DNA of 5,933 nt from Pseudomonadota bacterium (GCA_021779875.1 JAJXZV010000253.1:1-5933), one strand, 5' to 3'. Positions 1 to 5,432 are shown, numbered from the stretch's first letter. The notes: generated by a model from the letters alone, not told the origin. Numbers and translations are program-made.

Positions 1-687
1 CCAGTACATGTGGGTGATGCCGGCTTCCAGCAAGGAGGTGTCCACCCACTGCCCCCGGCCCGTGCTCTGCCGATGGTGCAGGGCCGCCAGCGCGCCCATT
101 GCCGCCAGCAATCCGGCGCTGATGTCGGCGATCGGCGGCCCCGCCTTGACCGGCTCGCGGCCGGGGCCCTCGCCGGTCACGCTCATCACGCCGCTCATGC
201 CCTGAGCGATCAAGTCGAAGCCGCTGCGCTCGGCGTACGGCCCGGTCCGCCCGAAGCCGGAGATGCTGCAGTAGATGAGCCGCGGATTGCGCGCATGCAG
301 AGTCTCGAAGCCGAGGCCCAGGCGCTCCATGACGCCGGCGCGGTAGTTCTCGATCAGGATGTCCGCGCCGTCGAGCAGCCGCAACAGCGCCGCGTGCCCC
401 GGCGCGGATTTCAAATCGAGCGCGATGCCGCGCTTGTTTCGGTTCATGATCATGAACGCCGCCGGCTCCCCGGCGATGCTCGGCGGCGTCGAGCGCCGGG
501 AATCGTCGCCGTCGGGCAGCCGCTCGACCTTGATGACCTCGGCGCCCATGTCCGCCAGCATCATGCCGCACACCGGTCCGGCCATGACGTGCGACAGATC
601 GATCACCCGCAGGCCGGCCAGCGGCCCGAAGGCGGTCGACGGCGCGCCGTGCGGCCGTGGCTGTCCGGTTGAAGCCGTCTGCGACAT
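1..687 (-). CDS. CaiB/BaiF family (class III) CoA-transferase, partial (N-terminal 229 residues)
   Basis: The frame is open from ATG at 687 down to base 1 and runs off the left edge; relatives are about 380-410 residues, so roughly the last 40% is missing. Class III enzymes move CoA from an acyl-CoA donor to a free carboxylic acid through an aspartyl intermediate in the cytoplasm. Seen: an N-terminal GPLAGLRVIDLSHVMAGP segment (residues 21-38), ADMGAEVIKVE (45-55), NRNKRGIALDLK (82-93), LIENYRAGVMERLGLG (111-126), the SGFGRTGPYAERSGFDLIAQ run (143-162) and GPPIADI (183-189). Asp188 in the last motif is the expected catalytic aspartate. The start is backed by GGAGG (698-702) ten bases upstream. 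It lies 86 bp downstream of the MFS permease on the same strand, which suggests shared expression and activation of an imported acid. The substrate cannot be read from the sequence. Confidence 0.95.
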   Translation of the reverse strand, partial: MSQTASTGQPRPHGAPSTAFGPLAGLRVIDLSHVMAGPVCGMMLADMGAEVIKVERLPDGDDSRRSTPPSIAGEPAAFMIMNRNKRGIALDLKSAPGHAALLRLLDGADILIENYRAGVMERLGLGFETLHARNPRLIYCSISGFGRTGPYAERSGFDLIAQGMSGVMSVTGEGPGREPVKAGPPIADISAGLLAAMGALAALHHRQSTGRGQWVDTSLLEAGITHMYW

Positions 688-697
688 GGGTCTCTCG

Positions 698-702
698 CCT
701 CC
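698..702 (-). promoter_or_regulatory. Ribosome binding site of the CoA-transferase
   Basis: On the minus strand this reads GGAGG, ten bases before the ATG at 687. It fixes the start of the partial CoA-transferase and shows the gene has its own translation signal rather than being coupled to the permease 86 bp upstream. Confidence 0.75.
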
Positions 703-733
703 GAAATGGGGCTCCAACCATCGCCGGATGTTC

Positions 734-763
734 TTCGCGGCGTCAAGACCTTTCGGCCGCGAA
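734..763 (-). other. Inverted repeat / hairpin between permease and CoA-transferase
   Basis: TTCGCGGC (734-741) and GCCGCGAA (756-763) are exact reverse complements around a 14-base loop. The hairpin begins 10 bases after the permease stop. No T-run follows on the minus strand, so it is not a classical intrinsic terminator. It could partly attenuate read-through or protect the upstream message from 3' decay. Inside its loop the minus strand carries TTGACG (746-741), a five-of-six match to a -35 box, with a poor -10 candidate GATGGT (722-717) 18 bases on. An internal promoter is therefore possible but weak. Confidence 0.4.
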
Positions 764-773
764 CGCCCGTCCG

Positions 774-2042
774 TCACTCCGCCAACGGCCGTTCCGGATG
801 CATCATGAACGCGCTGGCCGTTCCCAGCAGCAGCACGGCGATGGTCATCAAGAACGGCAGATACCAGTCGTTCGTCAGGTCGATCACCCAGCCGGCGATC
901 AGCGGCGAGACGATGGCGGCGAGCGCCGAGCCGCAATTCATCAACCCCGCCGCCGTGCCCGAACCCTGCGGCGCGATGTCCATGGGCACCGACCAGATGG
1001 GCCCGATGACCAGCTCGCCGAAAAACAGGGCGCCGGTCAGGCACAGCGTCACGCCTTCGATGCCCCGCACGAAGAAGAGCGGCGTCAGGGACGCGAGCGC
1101 GCCGAGCAGTCCGGTGACGATCACGCTGAGGCGCGCGAAGCGCAGGTTGCGCGTCCGCCGCAGCAGCTCGTCCGAAAGCACGCCGCCCAGCGTGTCGCCG
1201 AGCACGCCGGCGAGGAATATCCCCGCCGCGAACGACGCCGAGCCCTTGAGATCGAGACCGTAGGTGTGCTCGAGGAACAGCGGGATCCAGTTGAGGTACA
1301 GCCACAGGCCCCAGCCGTAGCAGAAATACGTCAGCGTGACCGGCCACATGCGCCGCACCAGTCGCCGCCAGGGCAGCGGCGGCGCGCCGCCCGGGGGCGC
1401 GGACCGGACCGCCAGCGCCCGCAGCTCCTGCGCCGTGATGGCCGGATGGTCCGCGGGGTCATCGCGGAAATACCATACCCACGCGAGCACCCAGGCCAGG
1501 CTGATCAGTCCGACGATCATGAACGAGGCCCGCCAGGACAGCGTCGTCATGATGATTGCGACGACCGGCGGCGTGAGCGCGCCTCCCAACCGGGAAAACG
1601 AATGGGTGAGGCCCTGCGCGAACCCGCGCCGATCCCGGGGAACCCAGCTGTGCATCGCGCGCGTGGCGGTGGGAAAAGTCGCTCCCTCGCCGAGCCCGAG
1701 CAGGATGCGCAGCATCACCAGAGAGGCGATGCCGCCGGCGAAGCCGGTGAACACGGTCGCCGCGGCCCAGAGCAATCCGCCCCAGAACAAGGTCCGCCGC
1801 GGTCCGAACCGGTCGGCGATCCACCCGCCGCTCACCTGGAAGAGGAGGTACGGCCAGCCGAATGCGGAGAACACCAGTCCGAGCTGCGTGTGCGACAAGT
1901 GCAGGTCGCGCTGCATGGCGCTGGCGGCGGTGCCGACGTTCACCCGGTCGACGTAAGTGATGAAGTACATCGAACAGAGCAGCGCGAACACGACCGTGGT
2001 CGCCTTGAATCGAAATTTCACGGAGGGCGCGGCAGAGTCCAT
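774..2042 (-). CDS. MFS transporter, ACS (anion:cation symporter) type permease
   Basis: Complete 422-residue protein, the usual length for this family, ending in TGA at 774-776. It is an inner-membrane permease expected to take up an organic anion with H+ or another cation. Hydrophobicity supports 12 helices in two bundles, with a hydrophilic linker at about 192-230. Seen: YVDRVN at 30-35 in helix 1, typical of the glucarate/hexuronate/phthalate ACS group; the MFS loop signature GGWIADRFGPRR at 72-83; RILLGLGEGATFP at 112-124 in helix 4; and a helix 5 SRLGGALTPP at 150-159. A second loop-like stretch, GGVLSDELLRRTRN, is at 286-299. The start is constrained: reading upstream there is an in-frame TGA (2066-2064) with no ATG, GTG or TTG between. 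There is no good Shine-Dalgarno. The CoA-transferase follows on the same strand, suggesting import followed by CoA activation. Substrate unknown. Confidence 0.93.
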   Translation of the reverse strand: MDSAAPSVKFRFKATTVVFALLCSMYFITYVDRVNVGTAASAMQRDLHLSHTQLGLVFSAFGWPYLLFQVSGGWIADRFGPRRTLFWGGLLWAAATVFTGFAGGIASLVMLRILLGLGEGATFPTATRAMHSWVPRDRRGFAQGLTHSFSRLGGALTPPVVAIIMTTLSWRASFMIVGLISLAWVLAWVWYFRDDPADHPAITAQELRALAVRSAPPGGAPPLPWRRLVRRMWPVTLTYFCYGWGLWLYLNWIPLFLEHTYGLDLKGSASFAAGIFLAGVLGDTLGGVLSDELLRRTRNLRFARLSVIVTGLLGALASLTPLFFVRGIEGVTLCLTGALFFGELVIGPIWSVPMDIAPQGSGTAAGLMNCGSALAAIVSPLIAGWVIDLTNDWYLPFLMTIAVLLLGTASAFMMHPERPLAE

Positions 2043-2165
2043 TCGCCCCGGAGTATACGGGGATCACGCGGCATCGGGCCCACCCGCGCTCCGCTACGGG
2101 TATTCCCCGGCGGCCGCTCCGGGGCGGGCGCGTATGCTGCCCAGGCATCGTTCGAGGAGAATCCC
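2043..2165. promoter_or_regulatory. Divergent promoter region between the permease and the aromatic-rich secreted protein
   Basis: 123 bp separate two divergent starts. For the permease, the minus strand has TATACT (2057-2052), five of six to the -10 consensus, only 9 bases before the ATG, which predicts a leader of a few bases; no -35 match is seen at 16-18 bp. The -10 sits inside a small inverted repeat, CCCCG (2046-2050) with CGGGG (2058-2062). For the plus-strand gene only TATGCT (2133-2138, four of six) is visible. A second inverted repeat, CCCCGG (2105-2110) with CCGGGG (2119-2124), lies mid-region and could be an operator, though short GC arms are common by chance here. Confidence 0.4.
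2155..2159 (+). promoter_or_regulatory. Ribosome binding site of the aromatic-rich secreted protein
   Basis: AGGAG lies six bases before the ATG at 2166. It selects this start out of a much longer open frame that extends upstream antisense to the permease, and the signal peptide begins right after it. Confidence 0.75.
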
Positions 2166-2876
2166 ATGCCCCACCCCATCGGCGCATCGAGGGCCCGCGC
2201 GGCCACCCTGCTCCTCGGCATGCTGCTCGGCGCGGGCGCGCCGGCAATCGCCCAGGTCGGCGTCACCGTCGGTGTCGGCGTCGGGCTGCCGAGCGCGAGC
2301 ATCGGCATCACCATCCCGTATTTCCCGACCCTCGTGCCCGTGCCGGGCTATCCGGTGTACTACGATCCGCGCTTGAGCCTGAACCTCTTCTTCTACGACG
2401 GCGCCTACTGGGTGTTCTCCGGCGACCAGTGGTACGCGAGCTCCTGGTACGACGGTCCGTGGGACCTGATCGATCCGCGATTCGTGCCGGACTTCCTGCT
2501 GCGGGTGCCCGTCCGCTACTACCGGCGGCCGCCCCCCTGGTTCATGGGCTGGAGCGGTGCGCTGGCGCCGCGCTGGGGCGAGCACTGGGGCCACGATTGG
2601 GACGCGCGCCGGAGGGGTTGGGATCACTGGAATCGGTCGGCCGTACCGCCGCGCGCACCGCTGCCCACCTATCAGCGTCAATACTCGCAACGGAACTACC
2701 CGAACATCGACCAGCAGCGGGCGCTGCGCGACCGCCGGTATCGGTACGCTCCGCGCGAGGACGCGCCGCGCCGGAACCTCGAGCAACAGCACGGACACGA
2801 GCGCGAATCGAATCTCTATCGCGGCAAGGCACCGCGTCGCGGCGAACGACCGCGACCCGGCGAGCCGCGCCCCTGA
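2166..2876 (+). CDS. Secreted aromatic-rich protein of unknown function
   Basis: A 236-residue protein with a Sec signal peptide: a basic n-region with Arg9 and Arg11, a hydrophobic core at 12-25, and likely cleavage after Ala-Ile-Ala at 29. No lipobox cysteine is present, so a periplasmic or outer location is expected. The mature part starts with a Val/Gly run (31-40), then an aromatic segment about 70-102 with FFYDGAYWVF and SSWYDGPW, then VPVRYYRRPPPWF at 114-126. A Trp/His-rich stretch RWGEHWGHDWDARRRGWDHW (136-155) follows, with APLPTYQRQYSQRNYP at 164-179. The last 50 residues are Arg/Pro-rich and probably disordered. The pattern resembles unnamed exported proteobacterial proteins with the same RWGEHWG and YQRQY signatures; that is from memory and no function is known to me. 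It converges on the small three-cysteine protein across a GC hairpin. Confidence 0.85.
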   Translation: MPHPIGASRARAATLLLGMLLGAGAPAIAQVGVTVGVGVGLPSASIGITIPYFPTLVPVPGYPVYYDPRLSLNLFFYDGAYWVFSGDQWYASSWYDGPWDLIDPRFVPDFLLRVPVRYYRRPPPWFMGWSGALAPRWGEHWGHDWDARRRGWDHWNRSAVPPRAPLPTYQRQYSQRNYPNIDQQRALRDRRYRYAPREDAPRRNLEQQHGHERESNLYRGKAPRRGERPRPGEPRP

Positions 2877-2905
2877 GGCGCGGCGCCCGGGCCGGGCGCC
2901 GCGTC
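2877..2905. terminator. GC-rich hairpin between convergent genes, probable bidirectional terminator
   Basis: GCGGCGCCCG (2880-2889) pairs exactly with CGGGCGCCGC (2893-2902) around a 3-base loop, and the stem can extend outward to 2877/2905 with one G-U pair. It begins at the base after the stop of the plus-strand gene and ends 4 bases before the stop codon (2910-2912) of the minus-strand gene, filling the convergent gap. No T-run follows on either strand, so termination may be weak or factor-assisted. Confidence 0.55.
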
Positions 2906-2909
2906 AGGC

Positions 2910-3323
2910 TCAGAGCGAGGTCAGGGTCCCCTCGGCGCAGGTGATGTGCTGCACGCGCACGTTGATCACGTCGGTCACGTGCTGACCCTCGGCGGTGTCG
3001 AAGTAGGCGCGGTCGACGGTGATCGTGCGCGTCGCGTTCGGCGCCACGGTGTAGTTGACCCGCTTGTTCTCGACGCGGGAGGCGCCGCCCTCGGTCTTCC
3101 ACTCCACCCGATAGGTGATGGTGCCGTTGCAGCCCTTGTCGGCGCAGTGAGCGGCATCGATGCCGAAGGCGATGCGGAACTCGTCATTGCTGAGACGCAT
3201 GATGACGGGATCCTGGACCAACGAAACCGATCGATCGGCGGCGCCGACCGTTCCGGCGGCTCCGCCCAGCGCTGCGATCGCGATGACGATCGGCGATAAC
3301 GTCCGTTTCAGGGTGTTGCTCAT
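2910..3323 (-). CDS. Small exported protein with three cysteines, unknown function
   Basis: A 137-residue protein starting at ATG 3323, chosen because GGAG (3333-3336) lies nine bases upstream and a signal peptide starts immediately. The only upstream alternative is a TTG at 3350 with nothing to support it. Signal peptide: MSNTLKR n-region, hydrophobic core 11-26, cleavage near Gly-Ala-Ala at 27-29. The mature 108 residues alternate hydrophobic and polar residues, with TITYRVEWKTEGG (68-80) and a VDRAYFDTAEGQHVTDVINV stretch near 102-121, consistent with a small beta-sandwich. Cysteines are at 60, 65 and 129; one disulfide is possible and one thiol would remain free. I recognise no family or catalytic motif. 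It lies downstream of the gamma-glutamyltransferase on the same strand but appears to have its own promoter. Confidence 0.8.
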   Translation of the reverse strand: MSNTLKRTLSPIVIAIAALGGAAGTVGAADRSVSLVQDPVIMRLSNDEFRIAFGIDAAHCADKGCNGTITYRVEWKTEGGASRVENKRVNYTVAPNATRTITVDRAYFDTAEGQHVTDVINVRVQHITCAEGTLTSL

Positions 3324-3332
3324 GACTTGGCA

Positions 3333-3336
3333 CTCC
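3333..3336 (-). promoter_or_regulatory. Ribosome binding site of the three-cysteine protein
   Basis: GGAG on the minus strand, nine bases before ATG 3323. It decides in favour of the 137-residue form over the longer TTG-initiated frame starting at 3350. Confidence 0.6.
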
Positions 3337-3341
3337 GGTGC

Positions 3342-3360
3342 GCGTGGCAAAATTCCACGC
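3342..3360 (-). promoter_or_regulatory. Inverted repeat at the predicted transcription start of the three-cysteine gene
   Basis: GCGTGG (3342-3347) and CCACGC (3355-3360) are exact reverse complements separated by the AT-rich heptamer CAAAATT. The repeat ends 18 bases before the ATG and overlaps the start site inferred from the promoter candidate just upstream. It could be an operator or a leader hairpin near the ribosome binding site. Confidence 0.4.
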
Positions 3361-3364
3361 CGTC

Positions 3365-3393
3365 ACGATAGGCCGGGGGTCATGGGCCGACAA
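3365..3393 (-). promoter_or_regulatory. Candidate sigma-70-type promoter of the three-cysteine gene
   Basis: On the minus strand TTGTCG (3393-3388, four of six to -35) is followed by exactly 17 bases and TATCGT (3370-3365, four of six to -10). The implied start is near 3358, giving a leader of about 35 bases that contains the GGAG. TTGTCG is also repeated seven bases further upstream (3400-3395). Both hexamers are imperfect, so this is a candidate only. Confidence 0.35.
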
Positions 3394-3430
3394 ACGACAA
3401 TTTTCAGCCGATGACGAAATTTCGCTCATG

Positions 3431-3460
3431 TGTCGGCGGGTGGCCGTTCACCAGCCGACG
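3431..3460 (-). terminator. Stem-loop over the stop codon of the gamma-glutamyltransferase gene
   Basis: GTCGGC (3432-3437) pairs with GCCGAC (3454-3459); inside it GGTG (3439-3442) pairs with CACC (3449-3452), with one G-A mismatch between the two helices and a six-base loop. The stop codon (3448-3450) lies within it. No T-run follows directly; ATTTCG within the palindrome CGAAATTTCG (3415-3424) is the nearest AT-rich stretch. It may be a weak or Rho-assisted terminator, or a 3'-end stabiliser. Confidence 0.4.
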
Positions 3461-5319
3461 GCCTGCCCGTCCTTCCGGAAGTCCGAGGCGGCGCGGTAAT
3501 AGCCGCCGCTCGCGCTGCCGTGGGGGCCGGCGAACGGCCGATCGAGGTGCGCCTCGGGCACGAACCGGATGGTCTGCACGCCCCCCACGCTCGAGCCGTC
3601 GATCGAGGTCACCGTGTGGCCCATCGCGGCGAGCTGCGCGCCCACCCGGTCGAACAGCGGCGCTTCGAGGGTCAGCGCGTTCGGGATCTGGCTGTGCCGG
3701 AAGCGCGCCATGTCGGCCGCGGCCTGCAGGTTGGCCCCCAGATCGAACACGTTCACCAGGTATTGTGCGTGCCCCTGGGCCTGCATGTCGCCGCCCATGA
3801 GGGTCACGGTCATCAGCGGCCTGCCGGCGTGCATCACGAAGCCGGCGGCGAGGGTGTTGAAGGGCTGTTTATGCGGCTCGATCACGTTCGGACTGCGCGG
3901 ATCGAGCGTGAACAGGGCGCCGCGATTGTGCAGCACGAATCCATATCCGGGCACCGTGATGCCCGAACCGAACAGCGAGAAATTGCTGTTCACCCAGGAC
4001 ACCATGTTGCCCTCGCGATCCGCGGTCGACAGCACGACGGTGTCGCCCGAGAGCTCCGAGTCGGCCGGCGGTGCGGGGGTGGAGGCGTGCTGCGGATCGA
4101 CCTTGGAGCAGAGCGAGGCCGCGTGCGCCGGCGACAGCAGGTCGGCGAGCGGCACGGCGGCGAAATGCGGATCGGCGTTGTAGCGGTACAGGTCGGCGTA
4201 CGCCAGCTTCTTCGCCTCGACCAGCAGGTGCCAGTACTGCGGGCTCACCGGACCCAGCGAGGCGAGCGTCTGTCCGGGAACCCAGCGGCCCACGCAGGCG
4301 TCGAGGATGTTGAGCATCTCGTTCGCCGCCCAGGCCTGCGAGGGCGGCGGCAACTCGAACACGTCGTGGCCGTGATAGCGCGTGCGGGCGGGCTCGACCC
4401 ATTCGCCGCGGTAGCCGGCCAGGTCCGCGAGCGTCATGCTGCCGCCGAGCGCCCTGGACTTCGCGACGATGGCGCGCGCGATCTCGCCCTGGTAGAAGGC
4501 CTCCGCGCCGTGCGCCTGCAGCAGCCGAAAGGTCCTCGCCAGGTCCGGGTTCCTGAAGATCTGCCCCGCACGCGGTGGCCGGCCGTTCACGTACCAGGTC
4601 TTGACGGAGTCCGGATCCCGCTCCGTGCAGCATTGCCTCAGGGGCAGGGCATTCGGCAGGGCCCAGTCGTGCGCGATGCGTTCGGACACCGGAAAACCGT
4701 CTTCGGCATACCGGGCCGCGGGTGCGAGGACTTCGCGGAACGTCAGTTTGCCGAAGCGCTTCAGCGCGGCCTGCCAGCCCCAGACCGTTCCCGGTACCGT
4801 CACGGGCAGGATGCCGTACGTCGGCATGCCCGACGCCGGTCCCCAGTTGTGCTCGTCCCAGTGGTATCCGAGCGCATTGAGGTGGGCGAGCGTCGCCCCC
4901 GTGGGGGCCCGGCCGCTCGCGTTCAAGACGTACAGCTTGTGTTCCTTGGCGACGTAGATCACGGCGAACAGGTCCGAGGCTACGCCGACCATCATCGGCT
5001 CGACCAGGCTCAGCACGCCCGCCGAGGCCACCGCCGCATCGATGGCATTGCCGCCGCGCATCAGGATCTGCAGGCCCGCCTGCGCCGCCAACGGCTGGCT
5101 GGTCACCACCATGCCGTGCGAGGCCATGACCTCGGACCGGCTTTGCTCGGGCCAGCCTTGCGCGCGCACGCCGCGCACGGCCGCGCAGAACGCCGGCTCG
5201 GGAGCGCTGCCGCAGCCGGCGGCATCGGCCGGGCTCTGCGCGCGGGCGGCCGCGGGTACGGCGAGTGCGGCGAGGACGGCGAGGACGGCGAGGACGGCGA
5301 GGAATCGGCTGCGCGGCAT
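3448..5319 (-). CDS. Gamma-glutamyltransferase family protein (Ntn-hydrolase), exported, non-classical active site
   Basis: A complete 623-residue proenzyme with a signal peptide (core 6-21, cleavage likely after Ala-Arg-Ala at 27), so periplasmic. Family members cleave themselves before a Thr that becomes the N-terminal nucleophile, then hydrolyse or transfer gamma-glutamyl or related acyl groups. Seen: RGGNAIDAAVA (88-98), PGTVWGWQAALKRFGKLT (176-193), and SGDTVVLSTADREGN (424-438), where Thr427 is the expected cleavage site and nucleophile. That gives a 197-residue small subunit, the usual size. FGSGITVPGYGFVLHNRG (450-467) and LMGGDMQAQGH (507-517) follow. These place it nearer the YwrD/cephalosporin-acylase-like branch than E. 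coli Ggt: TTH is TVV, and the segment holding the substrate-binding Arg reads NASGRAP (133-139). The glycine-rich loop reads VGVASDLF (111-118). Residues 28-60 are an extra N-terminal segment with Cys36 and Cys45. True glutathione hydrolysis is uncertain. Confidence 0.93.
   Translation of the reverse strand: MPRSRFLAVLAVLAVLAALAVPAAARAQSPADAAGCGSAPEPAFCAAVRGVRAQGWPEQSRSEVMASHGMVVTSQPLAAQAGLQILMRGGNAIDAAVASAGVLSLVEPMMVGVASDLFAVIYVAKEHKLYVLNASGRAPTGATLAHLNALGYHWDEHNWGPASGMPTYGILPVTVPGTVWGWQAALKRFGKLTFREVLAPAARYAEDGFPVSERIAHDWALPNALPLRQCCTERDPDSVKTWYVNGRPPRAGQIFRNPDLARTFRLLQAHGAEAFYQGEIARAIVAKSRALGGSMTLADLAGYRGEWVEPARTRYHGHDVFELPPPSQAWAANEMLNILDACVGRWVPGQTLASLGPVSPQYWHLLVEAKKLAYADLYRYNADPHFAAVPLADLLSPAHAASLCSKVDPQHASTPAPPADSELSGDTVVLSTADREGNMVSWVNSNFSLFGSGITVPGYGFVLHNRGALFTLDPRSPNVIEPHKQPFNTLAAGFVMHAGRPLMTVTLMGGDMQAQGHAQYLVNVFDLGANLQAAADMARFRHSQIPNALTLEAPLFDRVGAQLAAMGHTVTSIDGSSVGGVQTIRFVPEAHLDRPFAGPHGSASGGYYRAASDFRKDGQAVGW
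5261..5302. repeat. 9-bp tandem repeat in the signal peptide of the gamma-glutamyltransferase
   Basis: Three exact copies of GCGAGGACG lie at 5270-5278, 5279-5287 and 5288-5296. A degenerate copy (GCGAGTGCG, 5261-5269) precedes them and a six-base partial copy (5297-5302) follows. On the coding strand they encode repeated Ala-Val-Leu units in the hydrophobic core. A unit of nine keeps the frame, so copy-number change would lengthen or shorten the core by three residues. Confidence 0.85.
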
Positions 5320-5325
5320 GACGGA

Positions 5326-5330
5326 CCTCC
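5326..5330 (-). promoter_or_regulatory. Ribosome binding site of the gamma-glutamyltransferase
   Basis: GGAGG on the minus strand, six bases before ATG 5319; it and the signal peptide directly after fix the start. Confidence 0.8.
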
Positions 5331-5343
5331 GTGGGTTGGCCGA

Positions 5344-5373
5344 ACCCTACGGCATGCGCCGTCCGGGGCGCAA
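5344..5373 (-). promoter_or_regulatory. Weak promoter candidate for the gamma-glutamyltransferase
   Basis: On the minus strand TTGCGC (5373-5368, four of six to -35) is followed by 18 bases and TAGGGT (5349-5344, three of six to -10). It is the best spacing I can find between the palindrome and the start codon, but it is weak and would be consistent with an activator-dependent promoter. Confidence 0.2.
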
Positions 5374-5381
5374 ATGCGGGA

Positions 5382-5399
5382 ATCTGATCGCGATCAGAT
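5382..5399. promoter_or_regulatory. Perfect 18-bp palindrome in the divergent region, candidate Crp/Fnr-type operator
   Basis: ATCTGATCGCGATCAGAT is its own reverse complement over all 18 bases and stops there (5381 and 5400 do not pair). It sits between the divergent gamma-glutamyltransferase (start 5319) and radical SAM gene (start 5433). Its core CTGAT-N4-ATCAG differs from the Fnr/Anr/FixK box TTGAT-N4-ATCAA only at the outermost base of each half. Its centre (5390.5) is 41.5 bp upstream of 5432, the start site implied by the -10 candidate at 5420-5425. Binding by any given regulator is inference. Confidence 0.6.
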
Positions 5400-5419
5400 G
5401 TCCCCGGGCGCGCGGCGCG

Positions 5420-5425
5420 CATATT
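5420..5425 (+). promoter_or_regulatory. Candidate -10 box of the radical SAM gene, suggesting a leaderless message
   Basis: CATATT matches four of six of TATAAT in an otherwise almost pure G/C stretch and ends seven bases before the ATG at 5433, so transcription would begin at or one base before the start codon. No Shine-Dalgarno and no -35 match are visible. A TTG at 5424-5426 is an alternative in-frame start but is also without a ribosome site. Confidence 0.35.
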
Positions 5426-5432
5426 GCGACTC

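Noticed and set aside
10..672. 220-residue plus-strand open frame
   Set aside because: It is antisense to the CoA-transferase, whose conserved motifs are continuous on the minus strand.
1459..2247. 262-residue minus-strand open frame
   Set aside because: It is an out-of-frame shadow of the permease that crosses the divergent intergenic region; Arg-rich, with no motifs.
657..2876. 739-residue plus-strand open frame
   Set aside because: Its first 503 codons are antisense to the MFS permease and intergenic DNA, with low-complexity Arg/Gly/Pro/His-rich translation. Only the last 236 codons, from the ATG at 2166 with a ribosome site and signal peptide, are a plausible gene.
3324..3350. N-terminal extension of the three-cysteine protein from a TTG start
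   Set aside because: A TTG start without a ribosome site would put nine polar residues ahead of a normal signal peptide, while ATG 3323 has GGAG at nine bases.
3415..3424. CGAAATTTCG palindrome as an operator
   Set aside because: It is only ten bases, lies downstream of the gamma-glutamyltransferase stop and upstream of the -35 candidate, and has no second copy; such a short palindrome is not enough support alone.
5384..5397. LexA box in the 18-bp palindrome
   Set aside because: The palindrome has CTG and CAG arms but only 8 bases between them, whereas the E. coli-type LexA site CTGT-N8-ACAG has 10 bases between CTG and CAG.
5408..5420. GCGCGC-G-GCGCGC inverted repeat
   Set aside because: Alternating GC runs are self-complementary by nature in such GC-rich DNA, so this is not evidence of a binding site.
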